Assembly (NCBI GenBank): GCA_035578155.1
Contig: JAPWDM010000008.1
Location: forward strand, 25,506,598-25,570,597
Length of the DNA: 64,000 nucleotides
Source: Brachynemurus nebulosus
Taxonomy: Eukaryota; Arthropoda; Insecta; Neuroptera; Myrmeleontidae
Direction: 5' to 3'
In this document: in pieces, positions 61,427-64,000 of the stretch
How the letters are laid out: every line of letters starts with the position of its first letter
Position numbering within the stretch: the first letter of the stretch is position 1
Notes under the pieces: generated by a model
What the model saw: only the letters and a program-made list of their open reading frames with translations
Databases searched by the model: none
Told to the model about the DNA's origin: nothing
Made by a program: the position numbers and the translations under genes

Positions 61427-61427
61427 C
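60027..61427 (+). mobile_element. Dispersed repeat with (TA)n tail, copy 2
   Basis: It parallels 13856-14839 at its start. Its 3' part is longer: three to four diverged units of about 170 bp (60630-61250). Each holds a CAAAATTTCAGCCCTCTA block and a GGGGG(T/A)AAA block. It ends in (TA)n (61343-61427). Copy 1 holds only one or two units. Confidence 0.65.
61343..61427. repeat. (TA)n microsatellite
   Basis: TA dinucleotides with two TG interruptions near the ends. Confidence 0.95.
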
Positions 61428-62059
61428 AGACATTTTTTTCTACAGAATCGTGTTCTACGGGTCCGAAAACGGATAGCGCCCCTACTCTCGCCGTTCTTAT
61501 CGTATAGGCTGTATAAGTCTAATTTTCTCAAAGAAAAATTCGACTAAAAAATTAATTGAATATGTATCCATATTAATTTATTATCACTGATTACTATATT
61601 TATTTAAGAAAACAATGGAGGTCATTATGTTTGCATTTACTCTTATGTAATTTACGTTAAGAAAATATTTTCTCAAGTTTACAAAACAAAAAGTCTGAAA
61701 ACAACCTAGATACTACTCGTATTTCACTAATTTTATTATTATTGTTTTCAATTTGTTTTCATAATCACTTGTGGAATGTGAAAATTTTCACACGCATTTG
61801 GCATTCTAGAGTCTGTCTGTCGATCCGTCTGTATGTCCAAAAATTTCACTAACAAGGAGAAGGGCAAGAAATCGAAAATTCAGGAAAACCTGAAACTTTT
61901 TCAATATATAGTGGTGACTATCTTAAAACATAAAAAATATCAGTTGCTGCTAAAAAAACGTTTTTAAGGGATGAAATCGCCCTTCAAAAATTGGAGTAAA
62001 AATTTAATTTTTCAAATATCTCGAAAACAGTAAGAAATAGAGCAAAAGTTTAAGCCGGC
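61428..62059. other. Nothing recognised
   Basis: Contains ATTCTAGAGTCTGTCTGTCG, reminiscent of retroelement tails, but no boundary could be set. Confidence 0.35.
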
Positions 62060-62975
62060 GATATTACTCTTTTTACCCGACTACATCAGAAGGAGGGTTA
62101 TGTTTTCAGGAAGTATGTATCCTTTAACTGAGTCTGTTTCTGTAGCGCAGTCTGCAGCCTAAACGGCTTGACGGATTTTGGTAAAAAAGGTGTCGCTGGA
62201 TTCGTCTTAACCTCAGGAGTGCTATAGTCTACATGAAATTTCAGAATTCATCCCCTAAATAGGGGATGAAAAATTTATATAACAAACCATTAAGTCTAGA
62301 AACGTGAAATTTTGCACAAAGAGTTCTTTATGTAACGTAGAGGAGCACCAAGAAAATATTTTCGGGAATTCACCCCTAAGGGTATAAAGTAGGGGATGAA
62401 AATTTTGAAAGGTAAAATTTTGCATAGAGCCACAGGAGTCCTTTAGTAATGTATATGAGTATTAATAGGGAGAATTTTTGTAAAAATTTATCTATTAAGG
62501 GTGTAAAATAGGGGATGAAAATTTACATAGGTTTAGTAAGGTAAAATTTTGTACAAAGGTTCCTTTAGTAACGCAAGCAAGCACCAAGAGTGGATTTTTA
62601 GAATTTCGCTTCCTAAGGGTTTAAATAGGGGATGAAAATTTATATAGAAAACCGTTGAGTCTAGAAACGTGAAATTCTACAAAGGGGTTCTTTATATAAT
62701 GTAGGTGAGCACCGAGAATGGGTTTTGTAAATTCATCCCCTAAGGGGGTAAAATAAGCGATCAAAATTTATTTAAAAACCTACTGGGCCCAAAAACTTGA
62801 AATTTTGTACAGGATTTCCTTATGTAGCGTAGGTGAGCTCTAAGAAAGAATTTTTATCGATGAATTCACCCGTATGAAGTCGATGACGACATAGTTTACG
62901 AAATCATTTAATCAACCTTCAATGACTCTACGCGGACGAAGTTTTAGACAAAAGCTACTATATTAGCGCTAGTAT
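62060..62975 (+). mobile_element. Non-LTR-like tail with about 115-bp tandem units
   Basis: After GCAGTCTGCAGCCTAAACGG and CTTGACGGATTTTGGTAAAA come five to six units with CGTGAAATTTTG-CAAAG, TCCTTTAGTAA, GAGCACCAAGA and AGGGGATGAAAATTTA. The end reads TCTACGCGGACGAAGTTTTA then GACAAAAGCTACTATA. This resembles the GCGGGCGAAGCCGCGGGCAAAAGCTAGT-type 3' ends of arthropod non-LTR elements as I recall them. No reverse transcriptase is present. Confidence 0.6.
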
Positions 62976-63000
62976 AAAATGAATTTATTACTATACCTCA

Positions 63001-63213
63001 TTTCAGATACAATTGGTCATGAGTTTTCATTAAAAAATTAAATAATTCTTATATTCGAAACAAATCATTCTTCTATTCTTTCCTAGAAATAAACTGCAAA
63101 TTTAAAATTTACATAAATTCAATAATAAAAGAGATAAAGCCAAGAAAACGGAAATTATTTAAATTCAAAGTGACGAAGCATGGTTAAATTTAACTAAAAT
63201 GAACCATACCAAA
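63001..63213 (+). repeat. R210 family copy 3
   Basis: Carries GAGATAAAGCCAAGAAAACG, GGAAATTATTTAAATTCAAA and GTGACGAAGCATGGTTAAAT, collinear with copy 1 at 22338-22555. It directly follows the non-LTR-like tail. Confidence 0.75.
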
Positions 63214-63316
63214 TTCGTGGTAATTTAGGCTGCCAGCCGCAGCAATCACATATGCGTACATATATACATATTTTTTCTTCTAAATAATTAAACAACGCTA
63301 AAAAGACCTAAATTGA

Positions 63317-63694
63317 AAAGTTAATTAAAATCAAAAATTAAGAAACTCGACTGCGTAAAAAGCAAACTAAAACGGTGGAAATAAAATGAAAAAATAGAGC
63401 AAGAGAAAAATTTATAAATAAAAAAGTTAATTTAAAAAAATCAAAAAACTCGACTGCCTTTAAAGTAAACTAAGACGGTGTAGACAAGATGAAATAGAGA
63501 AAAAGAAGAATGAATAAAATGTAAAGCAGTCGCAGGCATACCTGTTGTACCAATTTAAACAGAAAAGTTTGATGCCTCCGACTTCTTTGCTTTTTATTCA
63601 TTCTTCTTTTTCTCTATTTCATCTTGTCTACACCGTTTTAGTTTACTTTAAAGGCAGTCAGGTTTTTTGTTTTTTTTAATTAACTTTTTTATTT
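63317..63694. repeat. About 100-bp unit in direct and inverted copies, forming a long hairpin
   Basis: The unit (AACTCGACTGC, AAACTAA-ACGGTG, ACAAGATGAAATAGAG) occurs at 63317-63420, again at 63421-63543, and inverted at 63571-63694. The last two are near-perfect complements with a loop of about 28 bases and would form a stem of over 110 bp. Confidence 0.85.
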
Positions 63695-64000
63695 AAAGAG
63701 CTATCTATTGATATGCAATTTATTCAAATTACATCAACAAAGGTGGTTGAGATTTAAAATTTGTGGTTAATTGAAGAGCTTATTCCAAAAACAACACATG
63801 TCAATTTTTTTAAAAATTCTAATAATGACGCCATCCTATAGATTTTTTAACTATCTATGTAATAGTTTAAATGGTTTCACCAAAAATATTATTTCTCATG
63901 AGATATAAGCAAACAAAATATTGTTAGTTCTACAAAAAAAACATTTGTCAAACATTTGCCAATTGTAGTAATATTGCCAGTTCTACAAAAAAAACTTTTG
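63695..64000. other. Nothing recognised to the window end
   Basis: TAGTTCTACAAAAAAAACAT and CAGTTCTACAAAAAAAACTT near the end hint at a short tandem repeat (about 63926 onward) that continues beyond the window. Confidence 0.4.

Overview
This window reads as AT-rich eukaryotic, arthropod-type intergenic DNA. I found no intact host protein-coding gene, rRNA or tRNA in it. Most of the sequence that can be explained is transposable elements, usually non-autonomous and often nested. An insect is the best guess. The evidence is mariner, Tc1-like and pogo/psq-type transposase remnants, hAT-type ends with 8-bp target duplications, a tRNA-derived SINE, non-LTR 3' tails of a kind common in insects, and a cysteine-rich CXC tail known from multicopy insect genes. 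A hemipteran is plausible but not shown.

Layout. 0-1.8 kb: right part of a large foldback element whose two arms both carry the 3' end of a CXC-tail gene; a second copy lies at 53.6-59.8 kb. 5.2-6.6 kb: a decayed mariner with an inverted second piece of its own transposase and an 8-bp-TSD insertion. 7.2-8.3 kb: a tandem duplication broken by a textbook hAT MITE. 10.1-12.8 kb: TA- and TTAA-bounded elements. 13.9-14.8 kb: a repeat ending in a (TA)n tail, present again at 60.0-61.4 kb. 16.3-17.0 kb: a terminal part of a TA-bounded element with a frameshifted pipsqueak (psq) HTH domain. 18.5-19.9 kb: an inverted-repeat element. 21.1-22.1 kb: a tandem duplication with a short Tc1-like element in one unit. 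22.65-23.6 kb: a TA-bounded element with a broken C-terminal zinc finger. 24.2-25.4 kb: two nested elements. 26.7-38.8 kb: a series of terminal-inverted-repeat elements, several with motif-rich ends. 41-47.3 kb: inverted-repeat elements interrupted by a non-LTR tail and a SINE, a piggyBac-like element, and several short palindromes. 49-52.3 kb: MITEs and an hAT element nested in a larger element. 62-64 kb: a tandem-repeat non-LTR tail and a long hairpin.

Nothing here works as an operon or pathway. The biological content is insertion history. Several insertions sit inside a sequence that also exists uninterrupted in the window (the other unit of a tandem duplication, or the other arm of an inverted repeat), so their target sites can be read directly. 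All homology calls come from reading the sequence and from memory of family consensus features; no database search was run, and element boundaries are good to a few bases only where a target duplication is stated.
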